Made by a program: the position numbers and the translations under genes. From positions 34,040 to 98,039 of the forward strand of contig CAVUCH010000025.1 in NCBI GenBank assembly GCA_963739995.1: a stretch of 64,000 nt of DNA. Reading direction: 5' to 3'. The DNA comes from CAVUCH01 sp963739995. GTDB lineage: Bacteria > Acidobacteriota > Vicinamibacteria > Vicinamibacterales > JAENWD01. The notes beneath the pieces are model-generated. The model was given only the letters and a program-made list of their open reading frames with translations. It was not told the origin of the DNA and ran no database searches. Positions 8,964-18,092 of the stretch are shown piece after piece (the first letter of the stretch is position 1; each line of letters begins with the position of its first letter).

Positions 8964-11900
8964 ATGAGACGCTTTGCTGCGCTGCTGGTGTTTGCCTGTC
9001 TACCGCTGCTCGCCCCCAGCTCAGCGGAGGCTGCTGACCGCCTCTGCGATACCCGCAAGGAGGACTGTCGGGCCCCCTTGCTGGACGTTGATCAACAACG
9101 AACCCGCCGGCGGCGGGATCGATGTCGCGTTCTGGTTCATGACGGACGATAACTATCGCACAGTTACTGCAGAAGGCCCACGAGCGCGGTGTTCGCGTGC
9201 GTATCCTCATGGATCCGCGCGCGAACCCGACCAAGCCTGGCAACGTGCAGATCCTCGCCGCGTTGGCGGCCGCCGGGGTCCCCATGCGCAAGAAAGCGCC
9301 GCAATCCGGGTCGGACATTCTGCACTGGAAGATGATGCTCTTCGAGCGGCAGCAGAATGGAAAGCCCGTGGTCCAGTTCAGCGCGGCCAACTACACGCCG
9401 GATTCATTCAAGCCCTCCGTGCCGTACCAGAATTACATCGACGAAGTCGTCTACATCACGGATGACCCGCGCATCACCGGGACCTTTCGGACGAAGTTCG
9501 AGGACTACTGGACGGATACGACCGGAAAATTTCTCGGACTACGCCAACGTCGCGCCGCCGTACCCGCGCTACTATCCGATCTACCCGCAGGATCCTGCGC
9601 TGAACTTCCCCCCGACCCAGAATTATGAGTCCAGGGCCATTACGAACTACAACCGCGAGATCGCGATCGGGGCCGCGAATGGCGCCAAGATCGACGTGAT
9701 CATGTACCGCTTCTCCGACGAGGACCACGGCAAGCCGATGATCAAGCGCGTTCGACGGCCGGCATCCCCGTGCGGTTCATCACCGAGCAGGAGAACTACC
9801 GCGACTCCCGGTACATCTGGCACTCGTACAACGTGGATAAGCTGTGGGCGGCGGGAATTCCGGTCAAGGATCACGTCAACGCGAAGGAGGGCATCACGCA
9901 CCAGAAGTCCGTGATTCTCTACGCGCAGAAACAAGTGATCTTCGGCACGTCGAACTGGTCGACGGCCTCCTCGAACCAGCAGTATGAACACAACCTGTTC
10001 AGCACGCCGTGCACGGCCGGTCAGGTGACGTGGTGCGACGGCGGCGGGCCGAACAACATGCCGGCCAACTGGGTGTTCAACTGGTTCGTGAAGCAGTTCA
10101 ACGACAAGTGGAACTCGGTCAACCCGACCGGCTTCGTCGAGTTCAAGCCGTTCGTGCCGCTGCCGGGTGGCGTGCCGATCAACTACAAACCGGCCAACGG
10201 GGCGCTGGGGTGTGGGGACGTCGGTGACGCTCGATTGGGATGGCGGCAACTGGAATCACCGCTACGACGTCTACCTGGGCACTCTCCACTCTGGCGGCGG
10301 CGGAGAAAAGCCTCTGACATCGACCGTGGGCAGTCCGTACACCGGCCGGCACGAGAGTTGGACCGGCCCACGAATTTGTTGCCCGGAACGACCTATTACT
10401 GGCGCGTCGTCGGGAAGACGATGGCCGACAGTGACCGGTCCGCCGCAGCGGGTCTAAACCTCGTTAGGTCCGGACCAACCTGGAACTTCACCACTGCGGG
10501 TACGCCGAGCGGCGGCTCTCCGGCATACGGCGGCACTCCAGCGGCGCTGCCAGGCACCATACAGGCTGAGAACTTCGACACTGGAGGTTCGGGAGTGTCG
10601 TATCTCGACACCACGTCCGGAAACAGCGGGAGGGCGTACCGCACGACGGACGTCGACATCGCTGTTAGCAGCGACACCGGTGGCGGCTACAACCTCGGGT
10701 ACACGCGACCCGGCGAATGGCTCAAGTATGCGGTCAATGTGACCACAAGCGGCACCTACACGTTAACCGTCCGGTACGCGAATCAGGGCATTGGCGCGAC
10801 GTTCCATGTCGAAGTGGACGGTCAGGACAAGACCGGGCCGCTGACACTACAAGACACTGGCGGTTGGCAAAACTGGCAAAATGTTCAGAAGGCTGGAATC
10901 GCGCTCACCGCAGGCCCCCACGAGGTCAAACTCGTCTTGGATCGCGCTGCTTCGCCGACTGGTGCGGTCGGCAACTTTAACTATATGACTTTCAGCACCG
11001 AAACCAGCGCCGCTTCCGTGCCGTACGGCGGCACTCCAGCGGCGCTGCCAGGCACCATACAGGCTGAGAACTTCGACACTGGAGGTTCGGGAGTGTCGTA
11101 TCTCGACACCACGTCCGGAAACAGCGGGAGGGCGTACCGCACGACGGACGTCGACATCGCTGTTAGCAGCGACACCGGTGGCGGCTACAACCTCGGGTAC
11201 ACGCGACCCGGCGAATGGCTCAAGTATGCGGTCAATGTGACCACAAGCGGCACCTACACGTTAACCGTCCGGTACGCGAATCAGGGCATTGGCGCGACGT
11301 TCCATGTCGAAGTGGACGGTCAGGACAAGACCGGGCCGCTGACACTACAAGACACTGGCGGTTGGCAAAACTGGCAAAATGTTCAGAAGGCTGGAATCGC
11401 GCTCACCGCAGGCCTCGACGAGGTCAAACTCGTCTTGGATCGCGCTGCTTCGCCGACTGGTGCGGTCGGCAACTTTAACTATATGACTTTCAGCACCGAA
11501 ACCAGCGCCGCTTCCGTGCCGTACCGGCGGCGCGCCCGCTCCCCTGCCGGGCAGAATCGAGGCCGAGAACTTCGACAGCGGCGGGCAAAGCGTCGCCTAT
11601 AACGCCACTACACGAGGCAACAGTGGCGGTCCATATCGCACGAAGGACGATGTCGACATCCGAACTGCGACCGACATGGGAGGCGGATTTAGCCTCGGGT
11701 ACACGCGTTCAGGCGAATGGCTCACGTATACCGTGAATGTAGCTGGCACGGGCACCTACTCGCTCAAACTGCGCTACGCGTACATCGGCTCTGGTGCGAG
11801 GCTGCACGCGGAGGTTGACGGGACAGATAAGACCAGTTCCGATGCTGCTGCAGGAACCGGCAGATGGCAAAGCTGGCGAGATTTGAGAATGACCGACATC

Positions 11901-11996
11901 AGTCTCGCGGGTGGTCGCCATATTGGGCTTGATGCTGCCAATGTTCAAAATAGCGCGGTCGGAAACATCAATCGTTTGAGTCTCTCTTCTGCGTAG
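8964..11996 (+). pseudogene. Secreted phospholipase D-like protein with Fn3-like and CBM6 modules, multiply frameshifted
   Basis: The start (ATG 8964 after GGAAGGGA) encodes a signal peptide MRRFAALLVFACLPLLAPSS. Downstream, conserved blocks are scattered across all three frames: LLQKAHERGVRVRILMDPRA and an HKD-like LHWKMMLFER (first PLD half), then THQKSVILYAQ and IFGTSNWSTAS (second HKD half), a fibronectin-III-like end LLPGTTYYWRVVGKT, and three CBM6-type modules (AENFDTGGSGVSYLD, GYTRPGEWLKY). Frame changes are needed near 9083, 9160, 9530, 9755, 10207, 10367 and 11524. No single frame could make the protein. As every block is well conserved, the damage is recent or is assembly error. Role if intact: extracellular phosphodiester hydrolysis bound to polysaccharide. 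Confidence 0.75.
10526..11521 (+). repeat. Tandem 498-bp duplication encoding two CBM6 modules
   Basis: Two head-to-tail copies, 10526-11023 and 11024-11521, each exactly 166 codons. Reading base by base I find only two substitutions (CCCCAC versus CTCGAC near 10916/11414), changing Pro-His to Leu-Asp. A third, diverged CBM6 copy follows at about 11525-11990 in another frame. Such near-identity across a whole module indicates a very recent duplication or ongoing gene conversion. Confidence 0.95.
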
Positions 11997-12138
11997 CGAG
12001 AGCGTTGTCAGATCGCGACCGCACAATGAGGAGAGCACCTGATCCGTGCTCTATCCGTCATGGACAGCGCTTCGCTTCCATTCCGCACGAGGCTCAGATG
12101 TCACCAGTTACTGTCGGTCTCCGTCGCTCGGTGCCGCA

Positions 12139-13179
12139 ATGATACTTCCTCTGCCAGAGTGGATTCGCAAGAGCCTATCTTTCTTGCGGGGCTCGCCTGT
12201 CCCGGCGTCTCCGTCGGCTTCACTGTCGCAGGATCCGCTACAGTCCTCACTGAACCGGCGTTTGATTTTTTTGATCAGCACAGGGCGAAGTGGAACTGAG
12301 TATCTGACGCAGGTGCTGGCGCTTTTTCGAGATGTCCATGCAGAGCACGAGCCTGAGCCGAGCTTTACAAACGCCTTCCGCACGATTGCGGCGGCGCCTC
12401 ACGTGGCCCCACAGTTCTGGTGCGAACAGAAGCTGCCCTCGATCGCCCGATCGAACGCACATATCTACGCAGAGACCAGCCACCTCGCCTGTAAGGGATT
12501 CCTAGAGAGCGCGATCGAGTTGGGACTGCGGCCGACCTTGGTCCATCTCGTGCGTGAATACCGGGACACGGCCCAATCGATGCTCGCACTCAACACAATC
12601 CCCTCCCGCACCTATAACGGCGTGCGTTTTTACCTTGGACCCAACGATAGCGTGTTCCTCCCCATACTCCGCGGCGTACACGAGGCCTGGCACGACTACC
12701 AGTTGTGCTACTGGTACTGCCTCGAGATTGGTGAGCGCGCACGCGTTTACGCGGAGCGATTCAAACCGCTTGACATCAAGGTGGAGCGCGTGGAACTGAA
12801 GGACCTTCACACACGCGAAGGAATAGAATCGCTCGGCGATCGGTTGAATCTTGGTCCCTTGTCGAAAGCAGGAGCGCGGCGGCTCCCAACGCTACTGGGC
12901 CAGCGCACTAACCAAAAGACCAATGCCAAGCGGACGCGAGTACTGAATGCACAGCAACTGGAGTCTTGGGAGCGTGCAGTTGAGGCAGCCGTTGCGACTC
13001 CCCGTCTGGGGGATCAGCGTGGGTTAATGGGCGAGTGCTCGCCAGTCGACTTAGGGCTGCCACGAAGACAGGGATATGACTCCAGTCATATCGCCGGTAA
13101 CAACCGCCGCATGGGGGCACTCCTGCCGAAGACGTTCTCGTCTGCGGCGGCTTTCGCTGATCGCTTAGGAGGCGGCTGA
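12139..13179 (+). CDS. Sulfotransferase-like protein
   Basis: About 346 aa from ATG 12139; a longer frame from GTG 12046 adds 31 residues without recognisable content. Residues about 40-55 (RLIFLISTGRSGTEYL) match the PAPS 5'-phosphosulfate loop of sulfotransferases, and LVHLVREYRDTAQSML (about 140-155) resembles the 3'-phosphate-binding segment. Such enzymes move a sulfuryl group from PAPS to carbohydrates or other acceptors in the cytosol. The C-terminal 50 residues are low in family-like features. GC content is somewhat lower than in the flanking operons, which with the transposase remnant downstream may signal acquired DNA. No companion sulfate-activation genes are in the window. Confidence 0.65.
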   Translation: MILPLPEWIRKSLSFLRGSPVPASPSASLSQDPLQSSLNRRLIFLISTGRSGTEYLTQVLALFRDVHAEHEPEPSFTNAFRTIAAAPHVAPQFWCEQKLPSIARSNAHIYAETSHLACKGFLESAIELGLRPTLVHLVREYRDTAQSMLALNTIPSRTYNGVRFYLGPNDSVFLPILRGVHEAWHDYQLCYWYCLEIGERARVYAERFKPLDIKVERVELKDLHTREGIESLGDRLNLGPLSKAGARRLPTLLGQRTNQKTNAKRTRVLNAQQLESWERAVEAAVATPRLGDQRGLMGECSPVDLGLPRRQGYDSSHIAGNNRRMGALLPKTFSSAAAFADRLGGG

Positions 13180-13302
13180 GAATCCGCTGAACATGGCGAT
13201 CCATCCGTGTCAAGTCATTCAATCAAGGCTTCAATGATTGCGGGCACCTGTGCACAGTCGTGCGATGGAGCCGAACGGCCGAGTGGAGACACGCCGCCGC
13301 CG

Positions 13303-13401
13303 TCATACCGGTCTCGACAGCAGCTTGGGCAACCGAATTAGGTTGAACGCCGCACTCGCGAACACCAAGAGCCAATCAAGGTTGGGGAGGCCAGCAGTTT
13401 G
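13303..13401 (-). pseudogene. Transposase C-terminal remnant
   Basis: The minus strand reads TAGLPNLDWLLVFASAAFNL then IRLPKLLSRPV and a stop at 13303-13305. This is the typical end of an IS4/IS5-type or similar DDE transposase (W..FASAAYNLIRLPKLL). The frame is open only to about 13533 and the upstream residues are not convincingly transposase, so only the tail survives. No inverted repeat or second IS end is visible nearby. Rest of 13180-13718: no other gene seen, apart from the hairpin at 13672. Confidence 0.5.
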
Positions 13402-13671
13402 ATTTTTGTTGAGCCCCGTCACGTTCTTCACCTCCGCACCGGGGGCCACGAAGAATGATACGACCATCCTGCCGACAAGCGCCGGTACGCCGTGAGCCCC
13501 GGCGTGAACGTGGCTTCGCAGGAGGGTCGATAATTATCTCTACTGGACGACTCGGCTGGACGTGCGGGTCGACAGAACGGTGTTCGTTCACGAGAAGAGC
13601 GGGTCTATCACATCGGAGCGAGCGCCTGAACCGGAGAGCCTCTAACCGGCGCGATGAACCCGGCTCAAGTC

Positions 13672-13699
13672 GCGAGGTGAGGGGTTCCCCTCACCTCGC
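13672..13699. terminator. Perfect 13-bp hairpin downstream of first endonuclease/phosphatase gene
   Basis: GCGAGGTGAGGGG-TT-CCCCTCACCTCGC lies 20 bp beyond the stop of the minus-strand gene at 13719. An identical copy is at 16050 beyond its paralogue. There is no T-run on the minus strand, so it may be a factor-dependent or stabilising hairpin rather than a classical intrinsic terminator. Confidence 0.55.
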
Positions 13700-13718
13700 A
13701 AGACACACTACGCTTCCG

Positions 13719-15173
13719 CTACTGCAACGTGAAGCTGGCGACCAACGGCAGGTGATCCGAGGCGGAACTGCTCACCACCCAGGCTTTTGAAAGCTTCAGG
13801 CCGGTCGCCCCACGCGACTGGTAGATATAGTCGAACCTGGAGCCGCCACGCGTGGACCCCGCGGTTCCGGACGGCGACGAATAGGTGCCGCTCTTGACCG
13901 CCTCCGCCCACGCGTCGAAATACGGCGTGGCCATGATGGAGTAGTGGCTCGTCCCTGGACTGGTGTTGAAATCCCCCATGACGATGCGATTTTCAGCCCA
14001 CGACGCTGCCCAGTTCTTCACCTGATTGGTTTGCGTCTCCCGATCCGTGGCGCTCGTATAGCTGACGTGTGTCGAGAACGCGTTGATGGTTCGGCCATTC
14101 ACGACGATGGTCCCGCCCGCCACTGTGGAGTTATTGTACAGGGCGTATCTGCTCGTGCTTGAAAAAGGGTAACGCGAAAGCAGCATGTTACCGACCGCCC
14201 AGCTCGTGCTGCTCCAGTTGCCATCCATGCGCGCGTAGACGTAATACCACGTCTGACCGGTCTTCTGCTGCAGCAGCGATTTGTAAGTGGCTGGCTGGTT
14301 CTCGCCGTTGCCGTAGCTCGAGTTGTACATCACCTCATTGAGGCTGACGATATCCGGGCGCTGATTGGCGATGATCGTGGCAATCCGGTCGAGATCATAG
14401 CGGCCATCCGTGCCCACACCGTGATGGGTGTTGTAGGTCATCATCGTGAGCGTCGCTGTTCCTGAAGCGGGCGGGTCCGGAGCGGCAGTGGCGCTTCCAT
14501 AAGTCACGATGAGCTTCGGCCGAACTGACGCGGTCGCCGCGCGCGACGAGTGGAACACGCGCATGCTCCCATTGTCGGCGGCGCCGCTGTCGGTCAACGC
14601 GAGGCGCGTGTAGCGCGAGCCGAACCTACCAGCAACCGTCTGCTGCACGAGCCCGGTGACATCGAACGTGACTGTCGTCCCCGGGCTCCGCCCGACGACG
14701 ACCGTGGCCCACTTTTCCGCGAAGTCCCCACCCACGCTGGACCAGTCAGTGGCGCTTCGGTAATCCAGCCAGGTTGCACCGTCCTTGAGGAACGCTTTCG
14801 TCACGCGATAGACCGTGATCGGACGAGACAGGGCGGAGTCGGCGGATTTCAGAGTGAGGCTCAGTTTGGCAGACACGACGGTCGCACCCGCGGGGATCGT
14901 GTTTGCTGTATCGAATTTCATCAAGATGCGCCGGACGTTGCTGGCATCGGCGCTGGTCTTGGTAACGAGCGAATCATCGGTTGAAAAATTCACTCCGCCA
15001 TAGCCGCCGCCGCGGATCGTGACGTCATCGGTGAGCTCGGTCCCTGGCACCGCCAGCGTGATGGTTGTCTGCGCCGCGGCAATTGCGGGAGCAAGCATCA
15101 AACAGAGGAGCACCGCGAACAGCCGGTTCAAGAGGCGAATGCGATGGTCAAGAGCGGCGCGATCGAGAGTCAT
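13719..15173 (-). CDS. Secreted endonuclease/exonuclease/phosphatase family protein with DNRLRE domain (copy 1)
   Basis: 484 aa. Residues 1-34 form a signal peptide with a hydrophobic LFAVLLCLMLAPAIAAAQ core. Residues about 35-215 match a DNRLRE/CBM96-type beta-sandwich (LKFD-like MKFDTANTIPAGATV, TFDVTGLVQQTVAGRFGSRY). Residues about 225-484 form the EEP phosphohydrolase: MTYNTHHGVG (Asn), IVSLNEVM (metal Glu), VMGDFNTSPG (Asp/Asn) and the final SSASDHLPLVASF (Asp-His). All catalytic residues seem present, so it is likely an active extracellular nuclease or phosphodiesterase; the substrate (DNA, phospholipid head group, phosphosugar) is not determinable. A same-length paralogue lies upstream at 16097. 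A shared 35-nt element precedes both. Confidence 0.85.
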   Translation of the reverse strand: MTLDRAALDHRIRLLNRLFAVLLCLMLAPAIAAAQTTITLAVPGTELTDDVTIRGGGYGGVNFSTDDSLVTKTSADASNVRRILMKFDTANTIPAGATVVSAKLSLTLKSADSALSRPITVYRVTKAFLKDGATWLDYRSATDWSSVGGDFAEKWATVVVGRSPGTTVTFDVTGLVQQTVAGRFGSRYTRLALTDSGAADNGSMRVFHSSRAATASVRPKLIVTYGSATAAPDPPASGTATLTMMTYNTHHGVGTDGRYDLDRIATIIANQRPDIVSLNEVMYNSSYGNGENQPATYKSLLQQKTGQTWYYVYARMDGNWSSTSWAVGNMLLSRYPFSSTSRYALYNNSTVAGGTIVVNGRTINAFSTHVSYTSATDRETQTNQVKNWAASWAENRIVMGDFNTSPGTSHYSIMATPYFDAWAEAVKSGTYSSPSGTAGSTRGGSRFDYIYQSRGATGLKLSKAWVVSSSASDHLPLVASFTLQ

Positions 15174-15282
15174 TTCAGACCTCCGGTCCGATGGGGACGC
15201 ATGTTTCAGCGATCAATCGGTGCGCGCAAGGCGAACGCGTCCGAGCCACGGACCTGGACTTGGAGACAGGGCGTGGGATGCC

Positions 15283-15317
15283 TCGCGTCGGGGTTACCCG
15301 GGGCAAGGAAATTGCCA
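15283..15317 (-). promoter_or_regulatory. Conserved upstream element, copy 1
   Basis: Plus strand: TCGCGTCGG, ten variable bases, then GGCAAGGAAATTGCCA, containing a GGCAA-N5-TTGCC inverted repeat. It lies 110 bp ahead of the start of the 13719-15173 gene. The same two blocks at the same spacing occur ahead of the paralogue (17790-17824). Candidate operator or leader structure; identity unknown. Confidence 0.4.
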
Positions 15318-15419
15318 AGCCCAAAAGGCGTGAAAACGGCCGGTTACACGGATTCCCGTGCGAGATCCACGTGAGCGGACTCGTCAAGACTGAAACACCG
15401 CGCTCAATTCTGTGAGCCG

Positions 15420-16049
15420 GTCGCGCCCTGGCTGGCCCCGGAGTGCATTGGCAGGGGAGGGCCTTTTGCGCGGGCGCGGACAACCGCCTTCATGACGTCC
15501 TGCGGTTTACTCGAGGGCGTGGATTTGCGGAAGCGGTGCCCGAAACGTGCAGGGTCGATAAGCAGTGGGCACCCGCACGTGCTGTCCTCAGCGCGGTGAC
15601 TCTGAAGCCTCGGTGAGGGGACCGGGTTCTTCGGAACTACTACGATGGTCAGTCCTCTGCCGCTGCGAGCACCTTTCAGCTGTTCCCGCGGGCTCGCAGC
15701 GAAGCTTCCCTCTCAAACCGCCAAGGAAGCTAGGTGACGTGACGGTCCGCGTAGCACCAACTCACGGTTACCGGGGCGGTGTTGTACCGGAAAATATGCC
15801 GGAGGATCCTGCGACGCAGATCCGGAATCGACGTGAAGATGTGCGGCCGAGCAGGTGGACTCGGTTCTCCCGTACCGATGGGGGACCGTTCTGGGGCGCG
15901 AAGCTCGCAGATATTGCGCACAACGAAGAACTCGTCGCGCTTCGCTCGATGTGTCGACGAACGGTAGACGTCACCAGGCTACTGTCACGCGACGCGAGCG
16001 CCTGAACCTGGGAGACCTTTAACGGGTGCGATGAACCCGGCCGAAGTTC
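15420..16049. other. Intergenic stretch without a recognisable gene
   Basis: Between the two endonuclease/phosphatase genes. Open frames here (for example 15565-16005, +) have no family features, and I regard them as spurious. The last 60 bp (from about 15988) resemble the DNA just downstream of the first gene (13620-13671), so the duplicated segment includes some 3' flank. Confidence 0.5.
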
Positions 16050-16077
16050 GCGAGGTGAGGGGTTCCCCTCACCTCGC
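16050..16077. terminator. Perfect 13-bp hairpin downstream of second endonuclease/phosphatase gene
   Basis: Identical to the 28-nt hairpin at 13672-13699 and placed at the same distance from the stop of its gene (16097). It was duplicated with the gene and conserved without change. Confidence 0.55.
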
Positions 16078-16096
16078 AAGACACACTACGCTTCCG

Positions 16097-17551
16097 CTAC
16101 TGCAACGCGAAGCTGGCGACCAACGGCATGTGATCCGAGGCGGAACTGTTCACCACCCAGGCTTTTAAAAGCTTCAGGCCGGTCGCCCCACGCGACTCGT
16201 AGATATAGTCGAACCTGGAACCGCCGCGCGTGTACCCCTTGGTTCCGGTCGGCGACGAGTAGGTGCCGCTCTTGACCGCCTCCGCCCATGAATCGAGATA
16301 CGGCGTCGCCATGATGGAGTAGTCGCTCGACCCTGGGCTGGTGTTGAAATCGCCCATGACAATGCGATTTTCGGCCCACGACGCTGCCCAGTTCTTCACC
16401 TGATTGGTTTGCGTCCTCCGATCGTAGGCGCTGGCGTAGCTCACGTGGGTCGAGAACACGTTGATGGTTCGGCCATTGACGATGACCGTACCGCGCGCCA
16501 CTGTGGAGTTGTTGTACAGGGCGTATCTGCTCGTGCTTGAAAAAGGGTAACGCGAAAGCAGCAGGTTACCGACCGCCCAGCTCGTGCTGCTCCAGTTGCC
16601 ATCCATGCGCGCGTAGACGTAATACCACGTCTGACCGGTCTTCTGCTGCAGCAGCGACTTGTAGGTGGCTGGCTGATTCTCGCCGTTGCCGTAGCTCGAG
16701 TTGTACATCACCTCGTTCAGACTGACGATATCCGGGCGCTGGTTGGCGATGACCGAGGCAATCCGGTTCAAGTCATAGCGGCCATCCGTGCCCACACCGT
16801 GATGGGTGTTGTAGGTCATCACCTTGAGTGTGCTGCCGGAGGTGGTCGTGGTGGTTGGCAGCGCCGTCGAACTCCCCCCATACGTGACGACCAGCTTCGG
16901 GCGGACCGACGCGGTGCCAGCTCGCGACGCATGGAATGTCCGCAGGCTTTCGGCATCTGACCCGCCGACGTCCACGAGGGCCATCCGCGTATACCGCGAG
17001 CCGAAACTACCGCTCACGGTCTTCTGCACGAGGCTCGTGACATCGAAGGTGACGGTGGACCCGGCGGTTCGCCCGACGTTCGTGGTCGCCCAGGTCTCCG
17101 CCAGGTCTCCGCCCGCCGACCTCCAGTAATACGAGGAGCGATAGCGCGACCAGGTCGCCGAGCCCTTCAGAAACGACCTGGTGACCCGCCGCACGGCGAT
17201 GGGGCGTGACGAGGCGGCGCCGGCGGATTGGAGGGTCAGGGTGAGAACCGCCTTCGAAATCTTGGTTCCGGCGGGAATGGTATTCGCGGTATCGAACTTC
17301 AGCAGCACGCGTCGCACGTTGCTCGCGGTTGCGCTGGTCTTCGTGCTCAGCGTGCTGTCGGTCGAATAATTCACGCTGCTGTAGCCGCCGCCTCGGATCG
17401 TCGTGTCGTCGGTCAGCTGGGAACCAGGCGCGCTGAGCACGACGGTGGTCTGCGCCGCTGCCGAACCGGGCAAGCCGGCCAGCGCCAGAAGGACGGGCAG
17501 CAGACGGGAACATCGGGACAGGCGACGGGTAGCGGGCGCAGCGAGAGTCAT
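16097..17551 (-). CDS. Secreted endonuclease/exonuclease/phosphatase family protein with DNRLRE domain (copy 2)
   Basis: 484 aa from ATG 17551, the same length as copy 1; an extra 50 residues from 17701 lack signal-peptide character and are rejected. Signal peptide with LLPVLLALAGLPGSAAAQ, DNRLRE-type sandwich (LKFDTANTIPAGTKI, TFDVTSLVQKTVSGSFGSRY), then EEP domain with the same catalytic segments (NEVM, VMGDFNTSPG, NSSASDHMPL). The catalytic half is nearly identical to copy 1, with long runs unchanged, while the N-terminal half differs at many positions. That pattern suggests gene conversion or stronger constraint on the enzyme half. The two copies may have different binding targets but one chemistry. 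Confidence 0.85.
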   Translation of the reverse strand: MTLAAPATRRLSRCSRLLPVLLALAGLPGSAAAQTTVVLSAPGSQLTDDTTIRGGGYSSVNYSTDSTLSTKTSATASNVRRVLLKFDTANTIPAGTKISKAVLTLTLQSAGAASSRPIAVRRVTRSFLKGSATWSRYRSSYYWRSAGGDLAETWATTNVGRTAGSTVTFDVTSLVQKTVSGSFGSRYTRMALVDVGGSDAESLRTFHASRAGTASVRPKLVVTYGGSSTALPTTTTTSGSTLKVMTYNTHHGVGTDGRYDLNRIASVIANQRPDIVSLNEVMYNSSYGNGENQPATYKSLLQQKTGQTWYYVYARMDGNWSSTSWAVGNLLLSRYPFSSTSRYALYNNSTVARGTVIVNGRTINVFSTHVSYASAYDRRTQTNQVKNWAASWAENRIVMGDFNTSPGSSDYSIMATPYLDSWAEAVKSGTYSSPTGTKGYTRGGSRFDYIYESRGATGLKLLKAWVVNSSASDHMPLVASFALQ

Positions 17552-17789
17552 CGGCGACCTCCGGGTCTGAAACGCGACTAAACGCGTGGAGTACTGGTGA
17601 TAATGGCGAGGCCCCCTCGCTCTTCCGGTGCGGTCACAATCCCCAGCCCGTCGCAATCGAACCCACAAGCTCAACAGTTCAGACCGAGACGACGGGCGCA
17701 ATGGCGCCGGTCGTGCCGCTCGGAATGGTTGAAATTCGCCGGAATCGCCTCGAATCCGGCGTGACCTGGGGGCGCTGGACGGGGTGCGC

Positions 17790-17824
17790 TCGCGTCGGAC
17801 TCCCAGTGGGCAAGGAAGTTGCCA
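17790..17824 (-). promoter_or_regulatory. Conserved upstream element, copy 2
   Basis: TCGCGTCGG, ten bases, GGCAAGGAAGTTGCCA, matching copy 1 in both blocks and in spacing. It sits 239 bp upstream of the ATG at 17551, farther than in copy 1, so 3' material differs between the two leaders. Confidence 0.4.
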
Positions 17825-17868
17825 CTTGCGGGGCGGGAACTTTTATCGTGCATTTCCGTCATTCATGC

Positions 17869-17886
17869 CCTCCGGGTTACCGGAGG
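17869..17886. other. Short hairpin CCTCCGG-GTTA-CCGGAGG
   Basis: Seven-base perfect stem with a four-base loop, between divergent units (minus gene from 17551, plus operon from 18093). No T-run follows. Role unknown. The rest of 17552-18092 holds no gene; from about 17890 on it is AT-rich compared with the neighbourhood and probably contains the operon promoter. Confidence 0.3.
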
Positions 17887-17940
17887 ACAGCCCATCCATG
17901 CACTAATACAACTCTTCAGTTTCGTAAGTTTTACACTCCC

Positions 17941-17969
17941 TTGACCAAACAGTAGAATTCATTGAATAT
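17941..17969 (+). promoter_or_regulatory. Candidate sigma-70 promoter of the exopolysaccharide operon
   Basis: TTGACC, 17 bases, GAATAT, in the most AT-rich stretch of the region, about 123 bp ahead of the first operon start at 18093. The -10 match is weak (GAATAT versus TATAAT), so this is only a candidate. Confidence 0.3.
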
Positions 17970-18092
17970 TTTCGTCAGAACTTCTGTGCATTCGAATACT
18001 GGCGCGTCGCTTTCGAAGGCAATCACGATCCAATCTCCCGTTCAAAGCTCTACGGTCCGTTGAAATTGCAGCGGAACATTACACATCAATAA

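Noticed and set aside
12046..12138. 31-residue N-terminal extension of the sulfotransferase-like protein from GTG 12046
   Set aside because: No conserved residues; ATG 12139 gives a normal distance to the PAPS loop.
15174..15320. c-di-GMP (GEMM) riboswitch-like string on the minus strand: GGCAA...CCGACGCGAGG
   Set aside because: Resembles the GACGCAAAG core only loosely, lacks the GAAA tetraloop/receptor arrangement; treated as an unknown conserved element instead.
15565..16005. 146-codon open frame (+)
   Set aside because: No signal, motif or ribosome-binding site; residue composition like random GC-rich translation.
18054..18070. Sigma-54 promoter candidate ahead of the first EPS gene (GG...TTGCA)
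   Set aside because: The GG to GC distance is 12, not 10, so it does not fit the required spacing.
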